DNA of 64,000 nucleotides, taken from contig CANMSO010000012.1 of NCBI GenBank assembly GCA_947500545.1, positions 1-64,000 of the forward strand, read 5' to 3'. Below, piece after piece: positions 16,896 to 24,955 of this stretch. This DNA is from an uncultured Aquimarina sp. (GTDB lineage Bacteria > Bacteroidota > Bacteroidia > Flavobacteriales > Flavobacteriaceae). Position 1 is the first letter of the stretch, and the number at the start of each line of letters is the position of its first letter. The translations under genes and the position numbers were made by a program. Below the pieces are notes generated by a model, which made no database searches, was not told the origin of the DNA, and was given only the letters and a program-made list of their open reading frames with translations.

Positions 16896-17218
16896 ATACT
16901 ATTAGTTTTATGTATTGAAAAGTCTTGCGAAAATACGAATTTTAAAGGATTTTATTAAATGATTAGTCTTAATCCTATGTTTTTACATTTTTCAAAAAAT
17001 AAGAGTGTTCATTTCTGGAAATTCATAAATTCCATTTAGGAATACTATAAAATCATTAAAAAAACATATAAGAAAATGACAAGCTATAATTATAATTTAC
17101 GAAAACGTTATAGTGAATTATTGAAAAATGATCAAAAAAAGACAAGTTTCTTTAACAAAGAAAAAAAAGTGAAGTCGGACAACTTCACTTTTGATAATTA
17201 AAAATCTATCTCAAAATC
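16896..17218. other. Non-coding gap upstream of aconitase
   Basis: 323 bp of AT-rich DNA that must carry the aconitase promoter. On the minus strand GTATTTTCGC near 16928-16937 is a weak TAnnTTTG-like element, with no convincing -33 partner. The right end holds the terminator at 17161-17192. I see no RNA or protein gene in it. Confidence 0.6.
17161..17192 (-). terminator. Terminator of the secreted helical protein gene
   Basis: AAAGTGAAGT (17166-17175) pairs with ACTTCACTTT (17182-17191) around loop CGGACA. On the minus strand it runs into a long T tract, 27 nt past the stop codon of the gene at 17219. Confidence 0.85.
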
Positions 17219-17653
17219 CTAATGATCCTTTGAGTGTCTTTTCCTTTTTTTATCTTTTCTTTTCTTAAATTGTTCTTGTAATGCTAACTGTTCTTCGTTA
17301 AGAGAGGCATTAAACTTCTCTTTCTCATCTTTCATTACAGCCATGTGATTTTGACTCATTTCGCGTTGTTCTTCACTAAGAGTCGACCTCAACGCTTTCC
17401 TACGTTCTCGCTTTGATATACTTTTATCGTTTGCAATCTTTAGCTGTTCTTCTGAAAAAGTAGCCTCAAAAGCAACCTTTTGTTGTTTTCTTAGCTGTTT
17501 TTGATTATCTAATTCGATTTTCTGATCTTCAGAAAGACTTTGATAAAACTCCTTTTTCAATTCTTTGCGCCCTCTATGATCATCATCAGATTGCGCGGAT
17601 AGAGAGAACACAACAATAAACATAGCCATTATGGCTGTTAATACACTTTTCAT
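17219..17653 (-). CDS. Secreted, highly charged helical protein
   Basis: 144 residues. Signal peptide ending SLSAQ. The mature part is helical and very rich in Lys, Glu, Gln and Arg, with a recurring (S/T)(L/F)(S/N)E(D/E)Q motif at about 40, 67, 91 and 115. The pattern recalls Spy/CpxP-type periplasmic chaperones (LTxxQ motifs), but length and spacing differ and I would not name it so. The C-terminus is strongly basic (KKRKDKKRKRHSKDH). It is monocistronic, with its own terminator. Confidence 0.65.
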   Translation of the reverse strand: MKSVLTAIMAMFIVVFSLSAQSDDDHRGRKELKKEFYQSLSEDQKIELDNQKQLRKQQKVAFEATFSEEQLKIANDKSISKRERRKALRSTLSEEQREMSQNHMAVMKDEKEKFNASLNEEQLALQEQFKKRKDKKRKRHSKDH

Positions 17654-17812
17654 ACACTATAACTATTTATTCATATTAATTTATATATGAGACCGTTATA
17701 GACAGAAAAGGTTTAATCATTCCTAGAGATTTTTCTTTAGGAGATCAACATACTACTTCCAAAAAGTGTTTTCCTAAATTTTAGCAATAAAAAATACGAA
17801 AGAATCAACTAT

Positions 17813-18769
17813 CTAAAAAAGACTAGTAATAATATCTTCAATGCTAACGCCTTCTGCTTCTGCTTTGTAATTTTTAATGATACGGTGTCTAAGAATTCCC
17901 ATAGCCACAGATTGAACATCTTCAATATCAGGAGAAAATTTTCCTTTGATCGCTGCATTTGCCTTGGCTGCCAGAATAAGATTCTGAGATGCCCTAGGGC
18001 CAGCACCCCAATCGATATAATTTTTAACCAGATCTGTTGCAGAATCACCACCTGGCCTTGTTTTTCCAACTATTCCAACTGCATACTCTATAACATTATC
18101 AGCTACGGGAATACGGCGAACAAGGTGTTGAAAATCTATAATCTCTTGGGAAGTAAACAATGCATTGATCGTTTGAGTAGTATCGCCAGTCGTACTTTTA
18201 ACCACATCAACCTCTTCTTGAAAACTTGGATATTTTAACTCTATCGCAAACATAAATCTATCCAATTGTGCTTCTGGTAGTGGATAGGTTCCTTCTTGTT
18301 CGATTGGATTTTGTGTGGCAAGTACAAAATATGGTAAATCTAATTTATAATGATGTCCCGCTACTGTTACAGCTCTTTCCTGCATTGCTTCTAATAATGC
18401 TGCTTGTGTTTTGGGCGGAGTACGGTTAATCTCATCTGCCAAAATAATGTTAGAAAAAATAGGGCCTTTGATAAACTTGAAGTGCCTGGTTTCATCGAGT
18501 ATTTCACTTCCCAATATATCACTAGGCATAAGGTCGGGAGTAAACTGAATTCTCTTAAAATCTAGTCCTAAAGCTTGTGATATTGTATTAACCATTAACG
18601 TTTTGGCTAATCCTGGAACACCAATTAATAATGCATGGCCGCCAGAGAAAACAGAAATAAGAATCTGATCGATAACCTTTTCTTGCCCAATAATTACTTT
18701 GGATATTTCTTTTTTGAGTTCGGAATGTTTTTTTACCAGTTTCTCTACAGCTGCTACGTCGTCTGACAT
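17813..18769 (-). CDS. MoxR-family AAA+ ATPase
   Basis: 318 residues. Walker A LLIGVPGLAKTLMVN, Walker B ILADEINRTPPKTQAALLEAMQE and sensor FVLATQNPIEQEGTYPLPEAQLDRF, the MoxR signature. MoxR ATPases act as chaperones, often with von Willebrand factor A proteins. No such partner is nearby. It is the fourth gene of an operon with three parvulin-type proteins and starts 7 nt after the last of them, which suggests a role in envelope-protein quality control. Confidence 0.93.
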   Translation of the reverse strand: MSDDVAAVEKLVKKHSELKKEISKVIIGQEKVIDQILISVFSGGHALLIGVPGLAKTLMVNTISQALGLDFKRIQFTPDLMPSDILGSEILDETRHFKFIKGPIFSNIILADEINRTPPKTQAALLEAMQERAVTVAGHHYKLDLPYFVLATQNPIEQEGTYPLPEAQLDRFMFAIELKYPSFQEEVDVVKSTTGDTTQTINALFTSQEIIDFQHLVRRIPVADNVIEYAVGIVGKTRPGGDSATDLVKNYIDWGAGPRASQNLILAAKANAAIKGKFSPDIEDVQSVAMGILRHRIIKNYKAEAEGVSIEDIITSLF

Positions 18770-18776
18770 ATTATTT

Positions 18777-20264
18777 TTATTTTTTTAACCAGTTTCCGCT
18801 ATAGTCGCAGTCTCTGTACTCACCATTTATTTTTATATAAGTATCCATTATTTTTTCATTCTGCCATTTTCTAATAGCATCTATCTGTTTTTTTCTAATC
18901 GCCAACTCCTGAATTTTAAGATAGTCTTGTGCGTAATCTGCAATGTGCTCATCATATCTTTTAAGCACGGTAATAAGCTTATATTTCTTTCGGCCTTGAC
19001 GGTCCTGATCAGGAATAACTAATGAAACATCATTTGTTTTTAATTTAGACACTTGGTCATACAATATAGGATCAATTTTGGTAAGTTCAAAATGAGTATC
19101 TCCTGTTGTCGGATTAAGCAATTGTCCTCCGTCTTCACGAGTCTCTTTTTCATCACTAAATTTTCTGGCAGCTTCTTTAAAATCAATTTTACCAGAAATA
19201 ATAGTCGTTCTAAGTGAATCTATTAATTTTTTTGCTTTATCGACACTTTGTCTGGTTACTTCTGGAGTTAATAATATATGCCTTACATCAATCTCTTCAC
19301 CTCTTATCTTATCGACCTTAACAATATGCCAACCAAAATCTGTTTTAAACGGCTCACTTACTTCTCCTTCTTGTAGACTAAAAGCAACATCTTTAAACTC
19401 TTTGGCAAAATTTGTTTGGCGATCTAAGGTATATTTCCCTCCTGTAGATTTAGACCCTGGATCTTGTGAATACAATACAGCTTTTGTAGCAAAACTACTC
19501 CCTTTCTCAACAATATCCTCTCTAAATTGATTAAGTCTATCAACTACCTTCTGTTCCTCTTCCTCGGGTATTTCTGGCTCTATAACAATCTGAGCTAACT
19601 CAACTTCAGTTCCAAAAAGTGGCCTTTCAGATTCTGGAATTTCATCAAAAAACTCTCTTATCTCTTCTGGAGTAATTTCAATACCATCAATGATTTTGGT
19701 TCTCATTCTCTCTGAAAGCCTATTTGCTTTATTTATTTCAAATAACTCTTTTCTAAAATCATCAATATTATCTTTTTTATAGAACCGAAGAACCTTATCC
19801 AATGAACCTAATTCATTAGTCATATAATTAAGCTGTTGGTCTACCATAGAATTTACTTCTGCATCCCTTACCTCTATACTATCTTGAACTGCATGATGAG
19901 CGTATAATTTGTTCTCGAATAAACTTCCCGCCAACTCACAACGACTTACATCATTTGCAGAGACACCTTCACTTATTAATTGTTTATAGGCAATATCTAT
20001 ATCACTATCTAATATTACGCTTTCACCAATAACAGCAGCTACACCATCCACTTTTGTTCTTTGAAATGGTTTTATAGGGTCTTTTGTTACTTTTAAGGAA
20101 TCTACTACTGTATTTATCGTATCTTTCTTTACTACCGTATCATTAGCTACATCTGTAATAACCTCTTGTGCATAAAGCTGCGAACCAATACTTATCGAAA
20201 ATATTGCAGTTAGTAATAAGGTAGTTTTAATTGTAGACTTCAAATTGTTTGTTCTCGACTGCAT
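18777..20264 (-). CDS. SurA-like periplasmic chaperone / peptidyl-prolyl isomerase
   Basis: 495 residues. Signal peptide ending GSQLYAQ, then a SurA-N-like helical region (VDGVAAVIGESVILDSDIDIAYKQL) and two parvulin domains. The first (about 210-310) contains SQDPGSKSTGGKYTLD and FGWHIVKVDKIRGEEIDVRHILL; the second (about 315-415) contains FSDEKETREDGGQLLN. It assists outer-membrane protein folding. The ATG at 20264 lies 38 nt inside the preceding gene; a TTG in frame at codon 8 would reduce the overlap and still give a signal peptide. Confidence 0.88.
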   Translation of the reverse strand: MQSRTNNLKSTIKTTLLLTAIFSISIGSQLYAQEVITDVANDTVVKKDTINTVVDSLKVTKDPIKPFQRTKVDGVAAVIGESVILDSDIDIAYKQLISEGVSANDVSRCELAGSLFENKLYAHHAVQDSIEVRDAEVNSMVDQQLNYMTNELGSLDKVLRFYKKDNIDDFRKELFEINKANRLSERMRTKIIDGIEITPEEIREFFDEIPESERPLFGTEVELAQIVIEPEIPEEEEQKVVDRLNQFREDIVEKGSSFATKAVLYSQDPGSKSTGGKYTLDRQTNFAKEFKDVAFSLQEGEVSEPFKTDFGWHIVKVDKIRGEEIDVRHILLTPEVTRQSVDKAKKLIDSLRTTIISGKIDFKEAARKFSDEKETREDGGQLLNPTTGDTHFELTKIDPILYDQVSKLKTNDVSLVIPDQDRQGRKKYKLITVLKRYDEHIADYAQDYLKIQELAIRKKQIDAIRKWQNEKIMDTYIKINGEYRDCDYSGNWLKK

Positions 20265-21075
20265 CTCTTGTAATATCTTTTTCTATTTTTTTTATCAGCT
20301 CTAGCTTTCTCTTATTTATAATGATCTGCCTTATGGTAGGTTTGATATATTCTAATGGAGCTATTTCTTTACGCTTCAGGACATCTTTAACTTTCACCAT
20401 ATATATTCCTGTCGAATCCCTGAGTTGCATATATTTTCCGCTTCTCAGCAATTTTGACTTATCTTGTTTTTTTAGAATCCTGATTCTATTTAAAACTTGA
20501 TCAAATCTTATCCAGGCAGAATCATTTAATGAAAAAGCAAGATATTCTTCTTTTTTCGTTCTAAGCTCTTCTATATCTTCTTCATTAAAACGATTTAATT
20601 GTCGCTGTGTTGCAACAATATTTCCATAACCCGGTGGCAAATGTAAGTAACGTAACTTTACTAATTCCTCATTAAGATTAAAATTTTCTAAATTTTGATT
20701 ATAATATGATTCGAGGTCCTGTTCTGTCACCTCCATATTTATGGATTTGTTAATCACTGCATTCTTGTAGGCATTAATATATAATGTACTTTGATAGCTT
20801 TCTACAAGATCATCAAACTCTTTAAGTTCACCTTCTGTAAGATTCCTTTTTGCTTGATCAATAAATAATTGACGAGTTGCCCAGGTATTAATATAGTTAT
20901 TCACAATATTAATACTATCTTGTTTTGTAGTGTTTTTAGGTACTAAATCCTTGATATCGTCTTTGTACAAATAAGTTTCATTAACTCTTGCAATAGTTTC
21001 TTTTTTTAGTTGATCGCCAAATTTCTGACAAGAAACGATTACTACCAACAATAATATAAATATGCTATATCTCAT
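20227..21075 (-). CDS. SurA-N-like lipoprotein, degenerate parvulin
   Basis: 282 residues. Short lipoprotein signal IFILLLVVIVSC. The mature part starts like SurA (IARVNETYLYKDDIKDLVP) and is mostly helical, with EVTEQDLESYYNQNLENF as in PpiC/SurA linkers. The parvulin core lacks the usual GG..FGWHI residues, so it is probably a chaperone without isomerase activity. It abuts the upstream gene (0 nt) and overlaps the downstream one, so the three proteins are likely made in fixed ratio. Confidence 0.75.
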   Translation of the reverse strand: MRYSIFILLLVVIVSCQKFGDQLKKETIARVNETYLYKDDIKDLVPKNTTKQDSINIVNNYINTWATRQLFIDQAKRNLTEGELKEFDDLVESYQSTLYINAYKNAVINKSINMEVTEQDLESYYNQNLENFNLNEELVKLRYLHLPPGYGNIVATQRQLNRFNEEDIEELRTKKEEYLAFSLNDSAWIRFDQVLNRIRILKKQDKSKLLRSGKYMQLRDSTGIYMVKVKDVLKRKEIAPLEYIKPTIRQIIINKRKLELIKKIEKDITRDAVENKQFEVYN

Positions 21076-23031
21076 TTATTTAGATAATTCTTTTTTTATC
21101 TTTTTTAAAGATTTTTTATCAACCTTAACACTATACTTGGTCTTAAGTTGATCTAACCAATCATTTTCTAAACTCTCTTGAAAGTCATTAATTATTTCCC
21201 CTTTAATATCTTCGAAGCTTTTGATTTTGGAAGGTAGTATTTCTTTAACCATAATCAAAGTAATAAAATTCTCTTCTTTGACTACTGTTATTTTATCTTT
21301 CTCTGCTAAAAAGTCCTGCGGAAATTCATCTATTCCTTTTTCTAATTCTTCTTCTGAAAAAATTACCAAAACAACATCTCCTTTATTGATTTCTTTTTTT
21401 ATTTCCTTAACTGATTTTTGTTTTTCTAAAAGTTCTTTTACCTTTTCAATGTTTTCAAGTTTTGATGAAGACGCTTTTAGAACTTTATATGTTTCATTTT
21501 GAGTATACTCTTCTTTTCTAGATTCATAAAACTTTTTAAGTCCAATAGTATCTGTTTTTGAGATATTCCAAATTTTGGATTCCATTAAATCAAAAAGCAA
21601 AAGTCCATCACGATATTCGCCAATCACATTGGCAAAATCCTGATTATCTTCTTCTAAATGTTTTTCATAATACATTAAAAGTGTCGATGCCTCGAATTGA
21701 GAATATGCTTGTTCAACAAAAGTTGGAACATTTGTACCTTTCGTAACTCTTACTTTCTTACTAAAGAAAAACTTTATAAAATCATCATAGGTATATACCT
21801 CTTTTTTTATTTTAAACAATTCTTTATTCAAGTATTCATCCTTAGGAACATCCCATCCTTTTTCAAAAATAGAATCCGGAATAACTTTTTTGAAATAATC
21901 AACTGCTTCTTGATTACGAGTAATATCATATTTTTCTTTTAGTGAATTAATAAATGAGGTAGTAACTAATTTTGATCTACTATCTCTCTTCACTTTTTTA
22001 ACCAATTCATTTTTTTGTTCTTCAAAAGACTCCAGAGGATACTTTTCTAATAACTTTATAATATGCCAACCATATTTAGTCTTTACAGGTTCAGAAAGTT
22101 CTCCTTTATTTTGAAGGCTAAATGCAACTTTTTCAAATTTTTCAGAATTCAGCGCTCCTTGGCTAAAACGTCTGATCTCCCCACCATCTACCGCAGTACT
22201 GGGATCATCACTGTATTGTTTTGCTAGAGAAGCAAAAGGAACCCCTTGATCAAGCTGTTGTGAAATCTCTTTTACTCTTGCCTTTGCTTCTTCATCTGTC
22301 CTACTATCATTAATAGCAACCATAATATGAGCTACAGAAACTTCACCAAGTTTTTTTTCTCGTTTGTAAACCTTAAGAATATGGTAACCAAATTGAGTTC
22401 TAAAAGGTTTAGAAAGTTCTCCAACCTTGGTTTTATAAGCAGCATTTTCAAATGAGTACACCATTCTAAAGGTAGAAAACCAACCTAGGTTTCCATTGTT
22501 TTTAGATACCGATGGGTCTTGACTATAGGTCTTGGCTACATCTTCAAATTTCTCTCCTTCGTTAATTTTATCTCTAGCTTCAGTAATTTTTTGATAGGCC
22601 AATGTAGTGTCTTTAGGCGAAGCATTTGGGCTTACCGTTATTAAAATATGGCTCGCATTTATTCTTTCCTGGGAGCGATTATATGCTTCTTTCACTAAAG
22701 CTTCTGAAGTTCTGGTATCTGTAAGATAACCAGCAGCCAATTGTTTTTTATAGCCATTTAACTCTTTCAAGTAAGACTCCTTTTTATCTAAGCCCAAAGC
22801 CTGAGCTTCCCTAAGCTTTAATTTGTAGTTTATAAATAACTCTAAATATTCATCGATATCTTTTTGAGAATCATCTTTGACCAAATCAATATTCTTAAGA
22901 TATACTCTCTTAAATTCTGATATATATACAGGTGAGTTATCAACTGTAAGCAATACTTCTTCTTCCTGTTGCGCATTTGCTAACCCGAAAAAAATAAACC
23001 CGAAAAAAAATATCAAAGATTTTTTGTGCAT
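21076..23031 (-). CDS. PpiD/SurA-like peptidyl-prolyl isomerase with two parvulin domains
   Basis: 651 residues. Signal peptide ending GLANAQ. Two parvulin domains: about 125-225 (NASHILITVSP ... NNGNLGWFSTFRMVY ... FGYHILKVY) and about 230-335 (SVAHIMVAI ... DGGEIRRFSQGAL ... YGWHIIKLLE). A long helical C-terminal part follows. It is the first gene of the chaperone operon and sits behind a good promoter at 23063-23093. It most likely handles outer-membrane or secreted proteins in the periplasm. Confidence 0.88.
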   Translation of the reverse strand: MHKKSLIFFFGFIFFGLANAQQEEEVLLTVDNSPVYISEFKRVYLKNIDLVKDDSQKDIDEYLELFINYKLKLREAQALGLDKKESYLKELNGYKKQLAAGYLTDTRTSEALVKEAYNRSQERINASHILITVSPNASPKDTTLAYQKITEARDKINEGEKFEDVAKTYSQDPSVSKNNGNLGWFSTFRMVYSFENAAYKTKVGELSKPFRTQFGYHILKVYKREKKLGEVSVAHIMVAINDSRTDEEAKARVKEISQQLDQGVPFASLAKQYSDDPSTAVDGGEIRRFSQGALNSEKFEKVAFSLQNKGELSEPVKTKYGWHIIKLLEKYPLESFEEQKNELVKKVKRDSRSKLVTTSFINSLKEKYDITRNQEAVDYFKKVIPDSIFEKGWDVPKDEYLNKELFKIKKEVYTYDDFIKFFFSKKVRVTKGTNVPTFVEQAYSQFEASTLLMYYEKHLEEDNQDFANVIGEYRDGLLLFDLMESKIWNISKTDTIGLKKFYESRKEEYTQNETYKVLKASSSKLENIEKVKELLEKQKSVKEIKKEINKGDVVLVIFSEEELEKGIDEFPQDFLAEKDKITVVKEENFITLIMVKEILPSKIKSFEDIKGEIINDFQESLENDWLDQLKTKYSVKVDKKSLKKIKKELSK

Positions 23032-23062
23032 AGTAATTTTGTGATGAAGTCCCTTAACCGGA

Positions 23063-23093
23063 CAAAAATAATAATATTAAGATGTTTTACAAG
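23063..23093 (-). promoter_or_regulatory. Promoter of the parvulin-MoxR operon
   Basis: On the minus strand CTTG (23090-23093), a 19-bp spacer and TATTTTTG (23063-23070) fit the Bacteroidota promoter pattern TTTG-N19-21-TAnnTTTG. The expected start of transcription near 23056 leaves a leader of about 25 nt. Confidence 0.6.
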
Positions 23094-23200
23094 CTACTTT
23101 TCTAACGAAGCTATATGTTGTATTAGTATTAACTTTTAAAACTTTTACGATCTACGTATATTGTATGCGCTAAACAAACTAACAAACAAAAGATTAAATT

Positions 23201-23653
23201 ATGGAGTATACATTAGACATTGAGATAAAATTACCTAGAAATGAAGTGGTTGCAAAATTTGACAGTGAAGAAAACCTGAAACATTGGCAAAAAGGATTTG
23301 TAAGTATGGAACATCTAAGTGGGGCAAAAGGAAAAACCGGTGCCACTTCAAAACTGAAATATAAGATGGGAAAAAGAGAGTTCGAGATGATAGAGACCAT
23401 AACTCTTTTGGATCTTCCCGAAGCGTTTCATCTCACTTTTGATGCTAAAAATGTTTATAACATCCAGGAAAATCATTTTGAGGAGCTTCCTAACGGGAAT
23501 ACGAAATGGATTTCTAAAAACGAATTTAAATTCAGCGGGTTCATGAAAATAATGGGGTTCTTAATGCCGGGAGCATTTAAGAAGCAATCTTATGCATACA
23601 TGACCGATTTTAAATCTTTTGCCGAAGAAGGAAAAAGTGTATTAGATAATTAA
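23201..23653 (+). CDS. SRPBCC/polyketide-cyclase-fold protein
   Basis: 150 residues, cytoplasmic. The pattern IKLPRNEVVAKFDSEENLKHWQKGFVSMEHLSGAKGKTGATSKLKY at the start and a long C-terminal helix (SYAYMTDFKSFAEEGKSVLDN) are typical of the START/SRPBCC helix-grip fold, which binds hydrophobic ligands. Its stop codon shares one base with the next start (TAATG), so the two genes are translationally coupled. Ligand unknown. Confidence 0.75.
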   Translation: MEYTLDIEIKLPRNEVVAKFDSEENLKHWQKGFVSMEHLSGAKGKTGATSKLKYKMGKREFEMIETITLLDLPEAFHLTFDAKNVYNIQENHFEELPNGNTKWISKNEFKFSGFMKIMGFLMPGAFKKQSYAYMTDFKSFAEEGKSVLDN

Positions 23654-23892
23654 TGGAAAGAAAACTCAAACTAATCTGGGATTTTAAAGGTCCCAATGCA
23701 AGCAAAACGGCTCAACATCATGAGATTCATCTTAAAGAATATATCTCCCTAGAAAAATTATCTCTTGATATCACTGGCTATTTGGACCTAACAGAAATGC
23801 ATAGCATTGCTTATATGGTTGTAACGGATTCTGAAATGAGAGTGGTTAGAGATACCTTAAAACCACACAGAGGCCAGTTATATGAGCAATAA
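23653..23892 (+). CDS. Small conserved-looking hypothetical protein
   Basis: 79 residues, soluble, no signal. Sequence MERKLKLIWDFKGPNASKTA then HHEIHLKEY; three His in the first 25 residues and a hydrophobic middle (MHSIAYMVVTDSEMRVVRD). I do not recognise it. The 1-nt overlap with the SRPBCC gene suggests a joint role. Confidence 0.65.
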   Translation: MERKLKLIWDFKGPNASKTAQHHEIHLKEYISLEKLSLDITGYLDLTEMHSIAYMVVTDSEMRVVRDTLKPHRGQLYEQ

Positions 23893-23938
23893 ATTTTCAA
23901 AAATATATTGATTGGTACGGATATTGTCTTAGACCTTT

Positions 23939-23946
23939 TATATTTG
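23939..23946 (+). promoter_or_regulatory. Candidate -7 element (TATATTTG) of the OmpH gene
   Basis: TATATTTG matches TAnnTTTG and lies 34 nt before the ATG at 23980. No TTG sits at the ideal 19-21 bp upstream, so only the -7 element is supported. Confidence 0.4.
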
Positions 23947-23979
23947 CAAAAGTTTAAAAATCAGTAAACAAAAATTCAA

Positions 23980-24498
23980 ATGAAGAAAGTAATATTATCA
24001 ATCTTAGTATTAGCAACAAGTTTTCAATTAAGCGCACAATCAAAAACAGGAACAATAGATACAGAATTTATTCTTTCTAAAATGCCAGAACTCGTAAAAG
24101 TTCAGGAAGATTTAAAAGCTTACAATACCAAATTAGAGGGGCAGTTGAAGGTAAAGGTTGATGAATACCAAGCTAAAGTGAAAGAATATCAAGAAAAAGT
24201 GGCTTCTTTTACTGAACCAATGAAAAAAACAAAACAAGAAGAAATCATTAATCTAGAAAATGATATTGCAAAATTCCGTCAGAATGGGTCACAATTAGTT
24301 CAATTAGAGCAAAACAAATTATTACAGCCATTATATCAGAAAATTGGTAAAGCACTTGAAGAAGTTGCAAAAGCCGAAAAATACACTCAAGTGTTTACAA
24401 TAACTACTAGTGGATTAGCATATATCGATCCTAACTATGATGTTACAAAAACAGTTATGACTAAGTTAGGAATCAAGGAAGAAACTACTAAACAGTAA
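23980..24498 (+). CDS. OmpH/Skp-family periplasmic chaperone
   Basis: 172 residues. Signal peptide ending FQLSAQ, then KTGTIDTEFILSKMPELVKVQEDLKAY, the short beta strand plus long helix of OmpH/Skp. The middle is a charged coiled coil (VDEYQAKVKEYQEKVASF), the tentacle of the jellyfish-like trimer. The C-terminus returns to the small beta body (QVFTITTSGLAYIDPNYDVT). It carries unfolded outer-membrane proteins across the periplasm. A strong terminator follows within 20 nt. Confidence 0.9.
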   Translation: MKKVILSILVLATSFQLSAQSKTGTIDTEFILSKMPELVKVQEDLKAYNTKLEGQLKVKVDEYQAKVKEYQEKVASFTEPMKKTKQEEIINLENDIAKFRQNGSQLVQLEQNKLLQPLYQKIGKALEEVAKAEKYTQVFTITTSGLAYIDPNYDVTKTVMTKLGIKEETTKQ

Positions 24499-24515
24499 AA
24501 ACTGTTTTTAAATAT

Positions 24516-24552
24516 AAAAAAAGCGCAATCCAATTTTGATTGCGCTTTTTTT
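24516..24552. terminator. Bidirectional terminator
   Basis: Seven A, then GCGCAATC (24523-24530), a 7-nt loop and GATTGCGC (24538-24545), then seven T. It ends ompH on the plus strand and could end the decayed gene on the minus strand. The arms repeat those of the terminator at 12234-12258. Confidence 0.88.
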
Positions 24553-24554
24553 AT

Positions 24555-24940
24555 TTATTCTTGAATCTCTTTTAGTTTATCCTCTACTTGCATAAGGTAA
24601 ATCTCATTATATACTTCTTTATAAGGATCCGATTTTTTATATCCCTTCTCAATAAGGGCTTTAGCTTTTTTAATGCAGGATATTGCGTCTTTAGTCTTAC
24701 CAATTTTGATTAAGTTAAGTCCTTTATAATAATATGCCATCGATAATTTATATCCTTATAATAAAGAGTATCTTCTTTAAATTCAAGTATTCTAGTATAA
24801 GGTTTATAAAAATTTAGATCTCGATTTCGGGCCCCACCAATCCAAGCCCCTTGCACTGTATCTTTATTAATTGGAGCGATTTGTTTCTGATTACAAGAAC
24901 CAAATACAGATATCAATACTACAAGCCCTATAATAGCTCT
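24555..24940 (-). pseudogene. Remnant of a lipoprotein-TPR gene
   Basis: Two fragments in different frames. 24940-24710 reads as a lipoprotein start (RAIIGLVVLISVFGSC, then NQKQIAPINKDTVQGAWIGG and ILEFKEDTLYYKD) with no ATG, and meets a stop. 24757-24555 in another frame reads KLSMAYYYKGLNLIKIGKTKDAISCIKKAKALIEKGY, a tetratricopeptide repeat. The join lies near 24755. The simplest reading is an internal deletion with frameshift plus loss of the start codon, just after the guaB stop. Two tiny real genes are possible but less likely. Confidence 0.6.
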
Positions 24941-24955
24941 CGTTAATTAAGAAAA

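Noticed and set aside
24710..24916. Separate small lipoprotein gene
   Set aside because: It lacks an ATG, ends abruptly after a frameshift, and abuts a TPR fragment in another frame; it is better read as part of a pseudogene.
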